Shown piece by piece: positions 48,989 to 59,054 of a stretch of DNA of 64,000 nt. The position numbers were made by a program, and so were the translations under genes. The stretch is taken from NCBI RefSeq assembly GCF_964222135.1, contig NZ_CAXQBR010000038.1:1-64000 (forward strand), written 5' to 3'. The notes beneath the pieces were generated by a model, which did no database searches, was not told where the DNA came from, and saw only the letters and a list, made by a program, of their open reading frames with translations. Numbering within the stretch: the first letter of the stretch is position 1; every line of letters begins with the position of its first letter. This DNA comes from Euzebya sp. (GTDB lineage Bacteria; Actinomycetota; Nitriliruptoria; Euzebyales; Euzebyaceae).

Positions 48989-51421
48989 ATGTCATCCCCC
49001 CTGCACCGCCTGCGACGTCGCGTCGCCGGCCTGCTGACCGCCGCCGTGCTGGCGGCGGTGGCGCTGATCGCCGCCCCCGGCGTGGCCCTGGCCGAGTCGG
49101 CGGCTGTCCGACTCGTTGCCGACGACCCGGTCGGCACCGCGGCGCTGCTGAGCGCCTACGCCTTCCCCGAGGGCGCCGACCAGGTCCTGATCGGCACCGT
49201 CGCCGCGTTCCCAGACAACCTCGCCTCCGGCGTGCTGCAGGACGGCCGCCCGCTGCTGCTGACCGACCCCGATGGCCTGGACGATGCCGTCGCCGACGAG
49301 ATCACCCGCCTCGGCGCCACCGCGGCGACCGTGCTCGGCGGTGAGGCAGCCGTGTCGGCCGCCGTCGTCGACGACCTGACCGCCCTCGGGCTGGCCGTCG
49401 ACCGCCTCGAGGGCCCGACCCGCATCGAGACCGCCATCGACATCGCGGCGGCGACGGGCGCCACCGAGGTGCTCCTCGCCCGCGCGTTCCCTGCTGACGG
49501 CGCCACCGACCCCTCACAGGCCTTCGCCGACAGCCTCGGCGCCGGCGCGCTGGCGGCCGACCGGGGCATCCCGGTCCTGCTCACCCAGACCGAGGTGCTG
49601 ACCGCCTCCACGGCCGCCCACATCGCCGACGCCGGCATCACCGACGTCACGCTGGTCGGCGGCGTCGCGGCGGTCTCCGAGGACGTCGCCGACGCGCTCG
49701 AGGACCTCGGCGTGACCACCAGCCGGATCGCCGGCGACACCCGCTTCGACACCGCGGTCGCGCTCAACGCCGCCCGCGACCTCGGGCAGGCCTCGACGAT
49801 CGTCCTCACCGAGGGACAGGCCGGTGACGCCTGGATCGCCGGGTTCGCCGCCGCCGCCCACGCCGGTGCCACCACCGCGCCGGTGCTGCTGAGCAACGGG
49901 GCCGACCTGCCCGCCCCCACCGCCGAGGCCGTCCAGGTCGCCGCGGACGCGGGCCAGGACGTCACACTCCTCTGCACCCCGTCGGTGCACCCCGACGCCT
50001 GTGCGGCCGCCGCGGCGACCCTCGGCGCGACCGTGGTCGACGTGACCGCCGAGGACCTGCCCCTCGGTCCCGATGGGCCGCCGGCGGCCGAGACCGACGC
50101 CCCGCAGCTCGTCAGCGTCGAGATCGTCGACGGTGACGCGACCACCACCACCTTCGCGGCCACCTTCGACGAACCCATCCAGCTGGTCGACGAGACCAGG
50201 TTCTTCGCGGTCTCCCCGTGGTTCGACCTCGACGAGATCGGCCGCGGCACCCTCGCCGCCGTCGACCCCGCCGCACCCGAGACCCTGGTCGTCCAGACCG
50301 ACGCCGACGAGCTGCTCCGCGAGCGCCTGGTGACCGCGTACGCGGCCGACGGCGTCGTCCAGGACGTCGACGGGAACCTCAGCACGCCCGGCACCGCCCC
50401 GGTCCAGGACGTCGTCCTCGAGGGCAACCGCACCGACGGCCCCGACCTGATCGCGGTGTCCTTCGACCCGGGCGCCACCGCTGCTGGCGACGGCGACGAG
50501 ACCGTCGACTTCACCTTCGACGCCCCGATCGCCTCGACCGGCGCGCCCGCGGAGTTCCAGGTCGTGCCCGGCACCCTCCCCGCCATCGCCTACAACCCGT
50601 CGGCGGTCGCCGTGGTCGACGACGTCACCGTCCGCGCCACCTTCGGCTTCGGGCAGCTGAGCGACGACGCGTGGGGCGACGTCGTCCGGGCCACCTCGAG
50701 CGCCGGTGCCGCCATCGACGCCGCCGGCCGTGCGTCCGCGCCCATCAGCGTGGACGTCGGCGAGCCGAGCGACCTGCCCGACCTCGTCGAGGTCATCCCC
50801 TCCATCGAGACCCGGGAGGTGGTGTTCCGCTTCGACGAGCCGATCTCGATCGTGAACCCCGACGAGTTCTTCGTCTACGACGTCGACGGCATGACCTACG
50901 GCCACGCCGCCTTCATCCTCGACACCCAGCAGACCGGCCCCGACGAGGTCACCGTGACCTTCGGCGGCGACGCCGTCCACGAGGGCACCGTCGGCGGGCA
51001 CGTCCGCGCTGCGGCGGTCGCCGATGCGGACGGGGGCAACGCCCGACGCGCCTCGGTCGGCGTCACCGGGGAGTACGCCGGGGGCTACACGTCCGGCCCC
51101 GACGCGGTGGACGTCGTCCGCCGCGACATGACCGACGGCGTCGGTGGCGTCACCGGCATCGAGCTGGTCATCACCTTCGACGAGCCCGTCACCACCGGGG
51201 CCCAGCCCCCGATCGTCTACGCCGCGAACGGCACCGCGACCGAGCTCGGCCTGGCCGCCTGCGCCGACGGGGACGAGCCCACCCAGGTCGTCTGCGGAGT
51301 CCCGACGGGGGACCCGGCCGAGCAGCCGATCGCCGACGCCACCGCCGTGGGCCTGCCCGGCGGCCTGGCTGACGGCGTGCTGGCCGGCAGCGCCCCCGCC
51401 ACCCTCGGGGTGACCGGCTAG
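48989..51421 (+). CDS. Secreted cell-wall-binding repeat 2 protein
   Basis: An 810-residue exported protein. A signal peptide (RRVAGLLTAAVLAAVALIAAPGVALA) is followed by CW_binding_2 repeats to about residue 355 (ITRLGATAATVLGGEAAVSAAVV, DRLEGPTRIETAIDIA, SRIAGDTRFDTAVALN). The C-terminal half is a set of Ig/SLH-free beta-sandwich repeats with the recurring FDEPI motif (ATFDEPIQLVD, FRFDEPISIVN, ITFDEPVTTG), each about 110 residues. It is probably wall-attached and surface exposed. The ATG at 48989 has GAGGAG 7 bases upstream. A GC-rich terminator follows. Confidence 0.9.
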   Translation: MSSPLHRLRRRVAGLLTAAVLAAVALIAAPGVALAESAAVRLVADDPVGTAALLSAYAFPEGADQVLIGTVAAFPDNLASGVLQDGRPLLLTDPDGLDDAVADEITRLGATAATVLGGEAAVSAAVVDDLTALGLAVDRLEGPTRIETAIDIAAATGATEVLLARAFPADGATDPSQAFADSLGAGALAADRGIPVLLTQTEVLTASTAAHIADAGITDVTLVGGVAAVSEDVADALEDLGVTTSRIAGDTRFDTAVALNAARDLGQASTIVLTEGQAGDAWIAGFAAAAHAGATTAPVLLSNGADLPAPTAEAVQVAADAGQDVTLLCTPSVHPDACAAAAATLGATVVDVTAEDLPLGPDGPPAAETDAPQLVSVEIVDGDATTTTFAATFDEPIQLVDETRFFAVSPWFDLDEIGRGTLAAVDPAAPETLVVQTDADELLRERLVTAYAADGVVQDVDGNLSTPGTAPVQDVVLEGNRTDGPDLIAVSFDPGATAAGDGDETVDFTFDAPIASTGAPAEFQVVPGTLPAIAYNPSAVAVVDDVTVRATFGFGQLSDDAWGDVVRATSSAGAAIDAAGRASAPISVDVGEPSDLPDLVEVIPSIETREVVFRFDEPISIVNPDEFFVYDVDGMTYGHAAFILDTQQTGPDEVTVTFGGDAVHEGTVGGHVRAAAVADADGGNARRASVGVTGEYAGGYTSGPDAVDVVRRDMTDGVGGVTGIELVITFDEPVTTGAQPPIVYAANGTATELGLAACADGDEPTQVVCGVPTGDPAEQPIADATAVGLPGGLADGVLAGSAPATLGVTG

Positions 51422-51469
51422 CCGGCGACCCCGCGACCAGAGGGGCCGCCCACGCCCGCCCCTCCGACG

Positions 51470-51492
51470 CCCCGCCGCACCCCGCGGCGGGG
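51470..51492 (+). terminator. GC-rich terminator after the wall protein
   Basis: CCCCGCCGC and GCGGCGGGG form a perfect 9-bp stem with loop ACCCC, 49 bases past the stop codon. Confidence 0.65.
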
Positions 51493-51505
51493 CCGTCGTC
51501 GTCCC

Positions 51506-51697
51506 GGGACCCGCGTGGTCCCGCGCGGCACCTGCCCTCCCCCGGCCAGATGGTGGATGTGGCCCGAACCGGGGCGAGATCCACCAGGTGGACGAGCGGG
51601 CGAGGGATGGGCAACTGGCGGTCGATGCGGGCCCGGCAGGAGGCGTAGGATCGCCGTCCACGCGGGTGCTGGTGGGACGGGACGCGTGGTCCCGTCC
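51506..51697. promoter_or_regulatory. Palindrome-rich regulatory region of the BTAD regulator gene
   Basis: The 302 bases between 51422 and 51723 contain no gene. After the terminator they hold GGGACC-CGCGT-GGTCCC (51506-51522), TGGTGGAT and ATCCACCA 20 bases apart (51551-51586), a TAGGAT -10 candidate (51646-51651) and GGACGGGAC-GCGTG-GTCCCGTCC (51675-51697, perfect 9-bp stem). The first and last share the GGGAC-GCGTGGTCCCG word, so they may be two sites for one dimeric protein; the last is also in the predicted mRNA leader. Confidence 0.5.
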
Positions 51698-51723
51698 GGC
51701 CACCCCGGTGCGGCTCTCCTGCC

Positions 51724-54700
51724 ATGACCCCGCACTCGAGCACGCCGACCCTCCCGCCGTACCTCGTCCCGCGGCCGGAGCTGGAGTCGCGCCTCGGCTC
51801 GGTGGCCACCCCTGTCATCGCCGTGTGCGCGGGCTCCGGCTGGGGCAAGACCACCGGGCTCGCGGTGTGGGGGAGGGGACGCCACACGGCGTGGGCTCGC
51901 CTCGGTCCGTCGGCGGCGAGCACCTCCGGCATCGTGCGGGCCATCACCACCGCGCTCCGATCGGCCCGTCCCGACCTGACCGAGGGCGAACGGCTCACCC
52001 TCGACGTCATCGCCGCCGGCGGTGGGGCGGACGACAGCGCGATCGAGGTCCAAGCCGCCGACCTCGCCGCCGCGATGGGCTGGGTCCTGGCCGCCCCCGC
52101 CGCCCTCGTGCTCGACGAGGCGGACCACCTGGCGGCCGGCTCGCCCGGCGCCCAGCTCGTGGACGCGCTGCTCCGCCAGCTGCCCCGAGGGGTGCAGGTG
52201 GCGATCGCCAGCCAGCACCCGACCGGCATCGACCTCGACGCCCTGCGAGCCCGCGCGGCGGTGACCGAGATCGACACCGACGCGCTGCGGCTCGACGCCG
52301 CCGGCGTCGACGCCCTGGTCCGCGGGGTGCTCGACGACCCCGGCGCCGCGCTGGGCCCGGCCGTGCGCCGACTCACCGGCGGGTGGCCCGAGGCGGTCCG
52401 GCTCGTCGCCCTCTCCCTGGTCGAGATCCCCGCCGACCGGCGGGTGGTCGAGCTGGAGGCCTCCGGTCGCGGGCTCGTCGCCGTCAGCGCGCACCTGCGG
52501 ACCGAGGTCCTGCCGCGCCTCGACCCCGCCCTCGTCGACGTCCTCACCTGGGGGACCGTGGCGCCCGGCCTCGACCCGGCGCTCTGCGAGGCCCTCGGCG
52601 CGCCCCCGGGTGCGGTGGAGCAGCTCGCCGCCCGCGGGCTGGTCCAACCCGGCGAGGACGACGGGAGCCCGCTGGTCTCCCCCCTCGTCGCCTCGACGCT
52701 CCAGGTCCGCGACGAGGTCGCCATCCGCCGGGCGGTGGTCGACGCGCTGGGGGCGATCGACCGGCCGGTCGCAGCCATGGAGGTGGCGCTCGCCTCCGGT
52801 GACCCCGACCTGGTCGCCGACGTGCTGCTCCAGCACGTCAGCTACCTCACCCGGACCGCCGAGATGGACGTGATCGTGCGGGCCGGGGCGCTGCTCGACA
52901 TCTCGCGGCGCACCCCGGAGCTCGAGGTCGTGATCGCGGACGCGCACCTGATCCGCAACGAGTGGACCGAGGCCCTCGACTGCCTCCGGCGGGCCGGTGC
53001 CGGGTCGGACGCCCTGCCGGCGCCGGTGGCGTGGCGCCTGGGCCTCCTCCTGTACCTCCGCTGGCAGATCCCGGAGGCCCTGGCCGTCTTCGACGCGGCT
53101 GCCCCGATCGACCCCGACGACTGGGAGGCCGGCATCCTGCGCGGCGGGGAGGCCTTCGCCCGCCTCCTGGTCGGCCAGCACGACGCGGCACGGGACTGCG
53201 CATCCGTCGCCCTCGACATCGGTGCGCGCACGCAGAACCCCTACGTGCTCTGCGCTGCCCACACCGCGATGCACGCGCTCTGCTCGAGCGAGGGCGACCG
53301 CACCACCGCCGAGCGCCACCACCGGGATGCCCGCGACTACGCCCAGCGGTACGGCGCCGTGCTGATGGAGGTCCGGCTCGCGAGCAACCACATGAGCGCG
53401 CTGGTCGAGCAGGGGCGCTACGCGGAGGCGATCGCGGAGGCCGAGACCTGCCTGCCCCCCGCCGACCGCGCCGGCCACGCCGCCAGCCGGCTGCTCGTCA
53501 TGACGAACCTCGCCGAGGCCCACCGCCGCAGCGGCGATCTCGCCGCCGCCGAGCACCACGCCACCGAGGCGATCGAGATCGGTCGTCGCGGCGGGATCGG
53601 CCTCGGCGTCTACCCCGGCATCGTCCTCGCCGACGTGCACCGCGACCGCGGCGACATCGAGCAGGCCTGCGGCCGCTACGCCGAGGCCGCCCGGGCGGCA
53701 CGGTCGACCGGGGACGCCCAGGCGGTCGTCCTCGCCCTCTCAGGTGCCGCCCGCGTCACCGTCGATGCGTCAGCGGCCCACGGCTACGCCGGCGAGGCGG
53801 TCGTGGCCGCCACCGGCACCCTGCGGCTCCCCGCCAGGCTGGCGCGCGCCTGGACCGCCCTGCGCCTGGGGCAGGTCGCAGAGGCTCGTGCGGATGCCCG
53901 CTGGGTGCTCGCCGAAGCCCGCCGCAGCGGCGTGACGTGGGCGCAGGCCGAGGCCGAGGAGGCCCTCGCCGCGCTGGCCGAGGACCCCGGCGAACGCGAC
54001 GACCGGCTGGCGGCAGCCGCGGCCGTGCACGACCGGACCGGCGCCGCGCTCGACGCGCTCCGCGTCGCCCACGCCCGGGCGCGGATCGCGGGGGACCTCG
54101 TGGCCGTGCAGGCGGCGGCGACCGGCCGCCGCGCCGCGGGTGTGCACGACCGGGTCGTGGAGGTCGCCGGGCTCGACCAGGTCCTCGCGGGGCTCCTCGA
54201 CGCGGACGGCGAGGCGGCGGACGATGCCGCCGTGCGGGTCTTCACCTTCGGCGGCTTCGCGCTGCACCGCGACGGCGCGCCGGTCGCGACGTCCGACTGG
54301 GGGTCCCGGAAGCCGCGGGACCTGCTGCAGATCCTGATCGCACGCCGCGGTCAGCGGGTGGCGCGGGGCGTGCTGCTCGAGACGCTGTGGCCCGGCGAGG
54401 ATCCCGACCGCGTCGGCAACCGCCTGTCGGTGGCGCTCTCGACGCTGCGCGGCGTGCTCGACCCCGACAAGCGCCACGCACCGGACCACTTCGTCGCCGC
54501 GGACCCCTCGGCGGTGTGGGTGGACCTCCGCCACCTCGACGTCGACCTGCAGCGCTTCCACGAGGCGATGGGTCGCGCCCGCGCCGCGGTCGCCGCCGGC
54601 CGCCCGGACGCCGAGGAGCGGTGCGAGGAGGCGGCCGGCGTGTACGCCGGCGAGTTCCTCGCCGACCTGCCGTACGAGGACTGGGCGATCCCCGCCCGCG

Positions 54701-54978
54701 AGGAGGCCCGGGCCGCCCACCTCGAGTCGCTCCGCCACCTGGTGGCGCTGGCCGGCGCCCGCGGCGACCACGACGCGGCGGTCCGCGCGTCCCTCCGCCT
54801 GCTGGCCGAGGACCCCTACGACGAGGACGCCTACGCCGAGCTGATCGGCATCTGCTCCGCCGCGGGACGCCACGGCGAGGCGCAGCGCCACTACCGCCAG
54901 TACGTCGCGCAGATGCGCCGCCTCGGCATCCCGCCGATGCCGTTCCCCGGCGTCAGCGGCCTGCGCGGCATCGCCTGA
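51724..54978 (+). CDS. Large BTAD-type regulator with P-loop ATPase and TPR-like middle
   Basis: A 1,084-residue MalT/LAL-like signalling protein whose output domain is at the C-terminus. A Walker A motif GSGWGKTT is at residues 37-44, with ALVLDEADHL as Walker B; helical TPR-like repeats run from about 330 to 790. The C-terminal part has a winged helix of the SARP/OmpR type (VFTFGGFALHRDGAPV near 839, SRKPRDLLQILIARRGQRV) and a bacterial transcriptional activation domain (about 945-1075). It likely binds DNA in response to an unknown inducer. ATG 51724 has no good ribosome site. Palindromes upstream suggest autoregulation. Confidence 0.88.
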   Translation: MTPHSSTPTLPPYLVPRPELESRLGSVATPVIAVCAGSGWGKTTGLAVWGRGRHTAWARLGPSAASTSGIVRAITTALRSARPDLTEGERLTLDVIAAGGGADDSAIEVQAADLAAAMGWVLAAPAALVLDEADHLAAGSPGAQLVDALLRQLPRGVQVAIASQHPTGIDLDALRARAAVTEIDTDALRLDAAGVDALVRGVLDDPGAALGPAVRRLTGGWPEAVRLVALSLVEIPADRRVVELEASGRGLVAVSAHLRTEVLPRLDPALVDVLTWGTVAPGLDPALCEALGAPPGAVEQLAARGLVQPGEDDGSPLVSPLVASTLQVRDEVAIRRAVVDALGAIDRPVAAMEVALASGDPDLVADVLLQHVSYLTRTAEMDVIVRAGALLDISRRTPELEVVIADAHLIRNEWTEALDCLRRAGAGSDALPAPVAWRLGLLLYLRWQIPEALAVFDAAAPIDPDDWEAGILRGGEAFARLLVGQHDAARDCASVALDIGARTQNPYVLCAAHTAMHALCSSEGDRTTAERHHRDARDYAQRYGAVLMEVRLASNHMSALVEQGRYAEAIAEAETCLPPADRAGHAASRLLVMTNLAEAHRRSGDLAAAEHHATEAIEIGRRGGIGLGVYPGIVLADVHRDRGDIEQACGRYAEAARAARSTGDAQAVVLALSGAARVTVDASAAHGYAGEAVVAATGTLRLPARLARAWTALRLGQVAEARADARWVLAEARRSGVTWAQAEAEEALAALAEDPGERDDRLAAAAAVHDRTGAALDALRVAHARARIAGDLVAVQAAATGRRAAGVHDRVVEVAGLDQVLAGLLDADGEAADDAAVRVFTFGGFALHRDGAPVATSDWGSRKPRDLLQILIARRGQRVARGVLLETLWPGEDPDRVGNRLSVALSTLRGVLDPDKRHAPDHFVAADPSAVWVDLRHLDVDLQRFHEAMGRARAAVAAGRPDAEERCEEAAGVYAGEFLADLPYEDWAIPAREEARAAHLESLRHLVALAGARGDHDAAVRASLRLLAEDPYDEDAYAELIGICSAAGRHGEAQRHYRQYVAQMRRLGIPPMPFPGVSGLRGIA

Positions 54979-54981
54979 GGG

Positions 54982-56055
54982 TCAGGCCCCCAGCGCGGCG
55001 TAGCCGGGCTTGATGACGTCGTTGATCAGGGCGAGGCGCCGGTCGAAGGGCCAGAAGGCGGACTTCATCGCGTTGATGGTCACCCAGCGCAGGTCGGCGA
55101 GCGTCCACCCGAACGTCTCGACCATCGCCTGCAGCTCCGACGTCATCGACACGCCCGACATCAGCCGGTTGTCGGTGTTCACCGTCACCCTGAAGCGGAG
55201 GTCCTTCAGCAACTGGATCGGGTGCTCGGCCAGCGACGGCGCGGCCCCGGTGTTGACGTTCGACGTCGGGCACATCTCGAGGGGGATGCGGCGGTCGCGC
55301 ACGAACGCCGCCAGCCGCCCGAGCGTCGCCTCCCCGTCGTCACCGCGCGCGACCTCGATGTCGTCGACGATCCGGACGCCGTGGCCGAGCCGCTCGGCGC
55401 CGCAGAACTGCAGCGCCTCCCAGATCGAGGCCAGCCCGAACGCCTCCCCCGCGTGGATGGTGACGTGGGAGTTCTCGCGGTGGATCAGCTGGAACGCGTC
55501 GAGGTGGCGCGTCGGGGGGTGCCCGGCCTCCGCCCCGGCGATGTCGAATCCGACCACGCCGGCGTCGCGGTGGCGCATCGCCAGCTCGGCGATCTCGAGG
55601 GACACCGCCGCGTGGCGCATCGCCGTCACCAGCGTCCCGATGGTGATCGGGTGGTCGGCCATGCCCCGGTCGAACCCGGCCAGCACCGCCTCGACGACCG
55701 CGTCCATTGCCAGCCCGCGGTCGATGTGCAGCTCGGGGGCGAAGCGGATCTCGGCGTAGACCACCCCGTCGGCGGCCAGGTCGGCGGCGGCCTCGTAGGC
55801 CACCCGCTCGAGCGCCTCGGCGGTCTGCATCACGCCGACGGTGTGGCGGAACCCCTCCAGGTACAGCTCGAGGCTCTTGCGGTCCGCGCCGCGGGTGAAC
55901 CACGCCGCCAGCTCGTCCGGATCCGTCGTGGGCAGGTCGGCGTACCCCTTGGCGTCGGCCAGCTCGATGACGGTCGCCGGGCGCAACCCGCCGTCCAGGT
56001 GGTCGTGCAGCAGGACCTTCGGGGCGGACCGGATCGTGTCGAGGTCGAGGGGCAT
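54982..56055 (-). CDS. add: Adenosine deaminase
   Basis: A 357-residue zinc TIM-barrel enzyme converting adenosine (or deoxyadenosine) to inosine in purine salvage. Zinc and catalytic motifs: HDHLDGG (HxH), [15 protein letters not shown] and [10 protein letters not shown], in which the second Asp of the usual TDDP is Asn, a form seen in actinobacterial enzymes. [10 protein letters not shown] is also typical. ATG 56055 is used; ATG 56067 and 56076 in frame are alternatives, since ribosome sites are weak. It diverges from the esterase gene, with 40 bases between starts, and converges on the BTAD regulator with 3 bases between stops. Confidence 0.92.
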   Translation of the reverse strand: MPLDLDTIRSAPKVLLHDHLDGGLRPATVIELADAKGYADLPTTDPDELAAWFTRGADRKSLELYLEGFRHTVGVMQTAEALERVAYEAAADLAADGVVYAEIRFAPELHIDRGLAMDAVVEAVLAGFDRGMADHPITIGTLVTAMRHAAVSLEIAELAMRHRDAGVVGFDIAGAEAGHPPTRHLDAFQLIHRENSHVTIHAGEAFGLASIWEALQFCGAERLGHGVRIVDDIEVARGDDGEATLGRLAAFVRDRRIPLEMCPTSNVNTGAAPSLAEHPIQLLKDLRFRVTVNTDNRLMSGVSMTSELQAMVETFGWTLADLRWVTINAMKSAFWPFDRRLALINDVIKPGYAALGA

Positions 56056-56095
56056 GGGGACGATCATGCCCGACATGCGCCAAGATGGGGCGACC

Positions 56096-57031
56096 ATGAC
56101 CTTGGACCCCCAGATCGCCGCGTTCCTCGCCGCCGCCGAGGCCGCGGGACGACCCGCACTGCACGAGCACCCCTCACCCGCCGACGCGCGCGCGGCGTTC
56201 CGCGAGCTGGCCCTCGCCCGCCGCGGAGACGGGCCCGCGCCAGGTCCGGAGTGCGCCGTGGAGGGGTTCAACCGCGACGGGCTGTGGGCCCGCATCTACC
56301 GGCCGCTGAACCGCTCGGTGCACGAGGGCCCGATGCCGCTGGTCGTCTACTTCCACGGGGGCGGCTGGGTCGTCGGGGACCTCGACACCCACGACGTCCA
56401 GGCCCGGGCGTTCGTGGACCTGCCGGCCGTGGTCGTCAGCGTCGAGTACCGCCTCGCCCCCGACCACCCCTTCCCGGCTGCCCACGAGGACGCGTGGGAC
56501 TGGATCGGCTGGGCCGTCGCCGGGATGGGTGACTGGAGCCACACCGACCGGCTGGTGCTGGCGGGCGACTCGGCGGGCGGGCTGCTCGCCGCGTCCGCGG
56601 CCCAGCGCTGGCGCGACACCGCCGCCGAGCGGCCCGACGGGCCGGACCTCGCCGCCCAGTGCCTGATCTACCCGGCGCTCGACCCCTCCATGGACAGCCC
56701 GTCGCACCGGGCCAACGCCGAGGGCTACTACCTGACCGGTGACATGATGCGGTGGTTCTACGACGCCTACCAGCCGGGGGAGGGGTTCTCCCCGATCGAG
56801 CTCGACGACCTCGCCGGGTTGGCGCCGGCGGTGATCGCGACGGCCGGCTACGACCCCCTGGCGGACGACGGGCTCCGCTACGGCGCCCGGCTCCGCGAGG
56901 CCGGGGTGTCGGCCGCCAACCTCCACTTCGACGGGCTCATCCACGGCTTCTTCGGCATGGGCGGCGCGTCGGCGGCCGCGCGCAGCGCCGTCGAGGGGAC
57001 CGTGGGCGCGCTGCGGGGCCTGCTGCGCTGA
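56096..57031 (+). CDS. HSL-family (GDXG) esterase/lipase
   Basis: A 311-residue alpha/beta hydrolase of the hormone-sensitive-lipase family: oxyanion motif [11 protein letters not shown], nucleophile in GDSAGGLLA, acid in [11 protein letters not shown] and His in GLIHGFFGM. Such enzymes hydrolyse short acyl esters. CAAGAT lies 9 bases before ATG 56096, possibly the -10 box of a leaderless mRNA. It converges on the small hypothetical gene after 4 bases. Confidence 0.92.
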   Translation: MTLDPQIAAFLAAAEAAGRPALHEHPSPADARAAFRELALARRGDGPAPGPECAVEGFNRDGLWARIYRPLNRSVHEGPMPLVVYFHGGGWVVGDLDTHDVQARAFVDLPAVVVSVEYRLAPDHPFPAAHEDAWDWIGWAVAGMGDWSHTDRLVLAGDSAGGLLAASAAQRWRDTAAERPDGPDLAAQCLIYPALDPSMDSPSHRANAEGYYLTGDMMRWFYDAYQPGEGFSPIELDDLAGLAPAVIATAGYDPLADDGLRYGARLREAGVSAANLHFDGLIHGFFGMGGASAAARSAVEGTVGALRGLLR

Positions 57032-57035
57032 TCCC

Positions 57036-57494
57036 TCAGGCGAGCTGGCGCTGCACGGCTTCTCTGAGCTCGGCGTCGAAGCGGCGCTCGACCACGGTGA
57101 GCCGCTCCGCCCGCTCGATCTCGTCGCCGACCGCACCGGTCCAGCGGGCGGCCGCGTCGGCGCCGCGCGCCCGGGCCGCCGCCTCGAGGTCCGCCTCGTC
57201 GATCCACCGTCCGACGTTGGCGAGCATCGCCAGGCGCTCCATCTGGTCCTCGACGCCGCGGACGTCGTCGAGGTAGGCGTCCAGGAGGACCTCCACGCCG
57301 TCGTCGACGTCGTCGAGGACGAGCTGGGCGAGCTCCATCACGTGGTTGATCGACCGCTCGTCGTGGAACCACACGGCCAGCTCGGCGGCCCGCTCGGCGC
57401 GCTCGCGACCGGGGTCGGTCTTGGTGCGGAGGCGCTTCAGCTCGCGGTTGCGCTCGGTGCGCTCCCGCTCGGGGTTCGGAAGCTTGTAGGCCAT
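57036..57494 (-). CDS. Small charged helical protein of unknown function
   Basis: A 152-residue soluble protein rich in Arg, Glu, Ala and Leu and predicted to be almost fully helical. The N-terminal 40 residues are highly charged (ERERTERNRELKRLRTK) and may form a coiled coil; the rest has acidic helices (QLVLDDVDDGVEVLLDAYLDDV). No family recognised and no cysteine. ATG 57494. It is supported mainly by its isolated position and codon use. Confidence 0.55.
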   Translation of the reverse strand: MAYKLPNPERERTERNRELKRLRTKTDPGRERAERAAELAVWFHDERSINHVMELAQLVLDDVDDGVEVLLDAYLDDVRGVEDQMERLAMLANVGRWIDEADLEAAARARGADAAARWTGAVGDEIERAERLTVVERRFDAELREAVQRQLA

Positions 57495-57548
57495 CGGCGG
57501 CTCGTCCCCTCTCCCGGCGGCTGCGTGCGGCGGCTCGGGCGCTCCAGG

Positions 57549-58979
57549 CTACACAGCGGCCGTGCGGTCACCGGCGGCGGCGAACGGCGCACGCGCGCCG
57601 AGCGCCATCTTGCCGGGGTTGAGGATCCCCTCGGGGTCGAGCGCCTGCTTGATCTGGCGCTGCACCGCGAGGGAGGCCGGACCGACCTCCCGCTCGAGCC
57701 AGCCGTCCTTCAGCAAGCCGACGCCGTGCTCGCCCGTGGTGGTGCCGCCGAGCTCGAGCGCCGCGGTGAGGATGTCGTCGAACGCGAGCATCGAGCGGGC
57801 GTGCTCGTCGGCGTCGTCGGCCGCCCAGCACAGGGTCGGGTGCATGTTGCCGTCACCGGCGTGGCCGTAGGAGTAGATCTCGATCCCCCGCTCGGCGGCG
57901 ATGCGCTCGGTCGCCTCGATCAGGGCGGGGACGCGGGAGCGGGGCACGCCGACGTCCTCGAGCAGGGCCACCCCGCGCTGCTCGACGGCCGGCAGCGCCA
58001 TGCGCCGGGCCTGCAGCAGCGCCTCACCCTCGTCTGGGTCGTCGGTCCGGGCGATGTAGGACGCCCCGTTCGCGTTGCACGCGGCCTCGATCGCCGTGAC
58101 GTGCTCGCTGCGGGCGGGTCCCGCCAGGTCGCTCTGGATCAGGAGCAGCGCCGCCGCGTCGGTGTCGAGGTCCATGCGCTGGAAGTCGTTGACGGCCCCG
58201 ATGGTCGACCGGTCCATGATCTCGCACAGGGCAGGCGGCTCGCCGGCGCAGATGGCCGCCACGGCGGTGCCCGCATCGGCCAGGGAGTCGAAGAACGCCA
58301 CCAGCGTCGAGGCGGGCGGGGGGAGGGGCCGGACCCGCAGGATGGCCCTGGTGACCACGCCGAGGGTCCCCTCGGACCCCACGAACAGCGACGTCAGGTC
58401 GTAGCCGGCGACGGACTTGATCGTCTTCGCGCCCGTCGTCACGAGCGTCCCGTCGGCCATGACGACCTCGAGCCCGGCGACCCAGTCGCGGGTCACGCCG
58501 TACTTGACGCAGCACAGCCCGCCGGCGTTCGTCGCGACGTTCCCGCCGATCGAGCAGAACGCCATCGAGGCGGGGTCCGGCGGGTACCACAGCCCGTCGA
58601 CGGCCAGTTGCTGCTTGAGCGCGAGGTTCATGATCCCCGGCTCGACGGTGCACAGCCGGTCGACCGGGTCGACGTCGAGGACCGACGTCATGTGCTCGAC
58701 GCTCAGGACGATGCCGCCGTCGATCGCGTTCGACCCGCCGTGCAGGCCGGCGCCGGCGCCGCGGGGCACGACCGGGACGCGGTGGCGGTGGGCCGTGCGC
58801 ATGACGGTCTGGACCTCGCCGGTGGTGCGCGCCCTGACCACCGCCGCGGGGGTGCCGGCGGGCAGGTCCGGCGCCCGGTCGTGGCGGTAGCTCGCCAGGA
58901 CGTCCGGGTCGGTGAGCAGGCGGCCCGTCGGCAGGGTCCTGGTCAGCTCGGCGATCGCGTCAGCGGCTCGGTCCTGCAT
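57549..58979 (-). CDS. FAD-linked oxidase, GlcD/D-lactate dehydrogenase-like
   Basis: A 476-residue VAO-type flavoprotein with the FAD-binding PP-loop VPRGAGAGLHGGSNAIDGGIVLS, AFCSIGGNVATNAGGLCCVKYGVTRDW, and the C-terminal substrate domain with SYGHAGDGNMHP and GTTTGEHGVGLLK. It oxidises a 2-hydroxyacid such as glycolate or D-lactate in related enzymes. No GlcE or GlcF partners are adjacent. The start is ATG 58979, with TAGGGT 8 bases upstream. Confidence 0.92.
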   Translation of the reverse strand: MQDRAADAIAELTRTLPTGRLLTDPDVLASYRHDRAPDLPAGTPAAVVRARTTGEVQTVMRTAHRHRVPVVPRGAGAGLHGGSNAIDGGIVLSVEHMTSVLDVDPVDRLCTVEPGIMNLALKQQLAVDGLWYPPDPASMAFCSIGGNVATNAGGLCCVKYGVTRDWVAGLEVVMADGTLVTTGAKTIKSVAGYDLTSLFVGSEGTLGVVTRAILRVRPLPPPASTLVAFFDSLADAGTAVAAICAGEPPALCEIMDRSTIGAVNDFQRMDLDTDAAALLLIQSDLAGPARSEHVTAIEAACNANGASYIARTDDPDEGEALLQARRMALPAVEQRGVALLEDVGVPRSRVPALIEATERIAAERGIEIYSYGHAGDGNMHPTLCWAADDADEHARSMLAFDDILTAALELGGTTTGEHGVGLLKDGWLEREVGPASLAVQRQIKQALDPEGILNPGKMALGARAPFAAAGDRTAAV

Positions 58980-58987
58980 CGCCCCAG

Positions 58988-58993
58988 ACCCTA
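58988..58993 (-). promoter_or_regulatory. -10 box TAGGGT, leaderless start of GlcD-like gene
   Basis: TAGGGT on the minus strand is 8 bases (CTGGGGCG) from the ATG at 58979, another leaderless arrangement. Confidence 0.4.
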
Positions 58994-59020
58994 CTCCCGA
59001 CCGGGTGTGTCGACGCACCA

Positions 59021-59038
59021 GACCCCTTGGGAGGGGTC
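59021..59038. terminator. Hairpin between ACT gene and GlcD-like gene
   Basis: GACCCCT and AGGGGTC form a 7-bp stem with loop TGGG, 17 bases past the stop of the ACT-domain gene. Probably ends its transcript. Confidence 0.5.
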
Positions 59039-59054
59039 ACAGGCCGGTCCGGAC

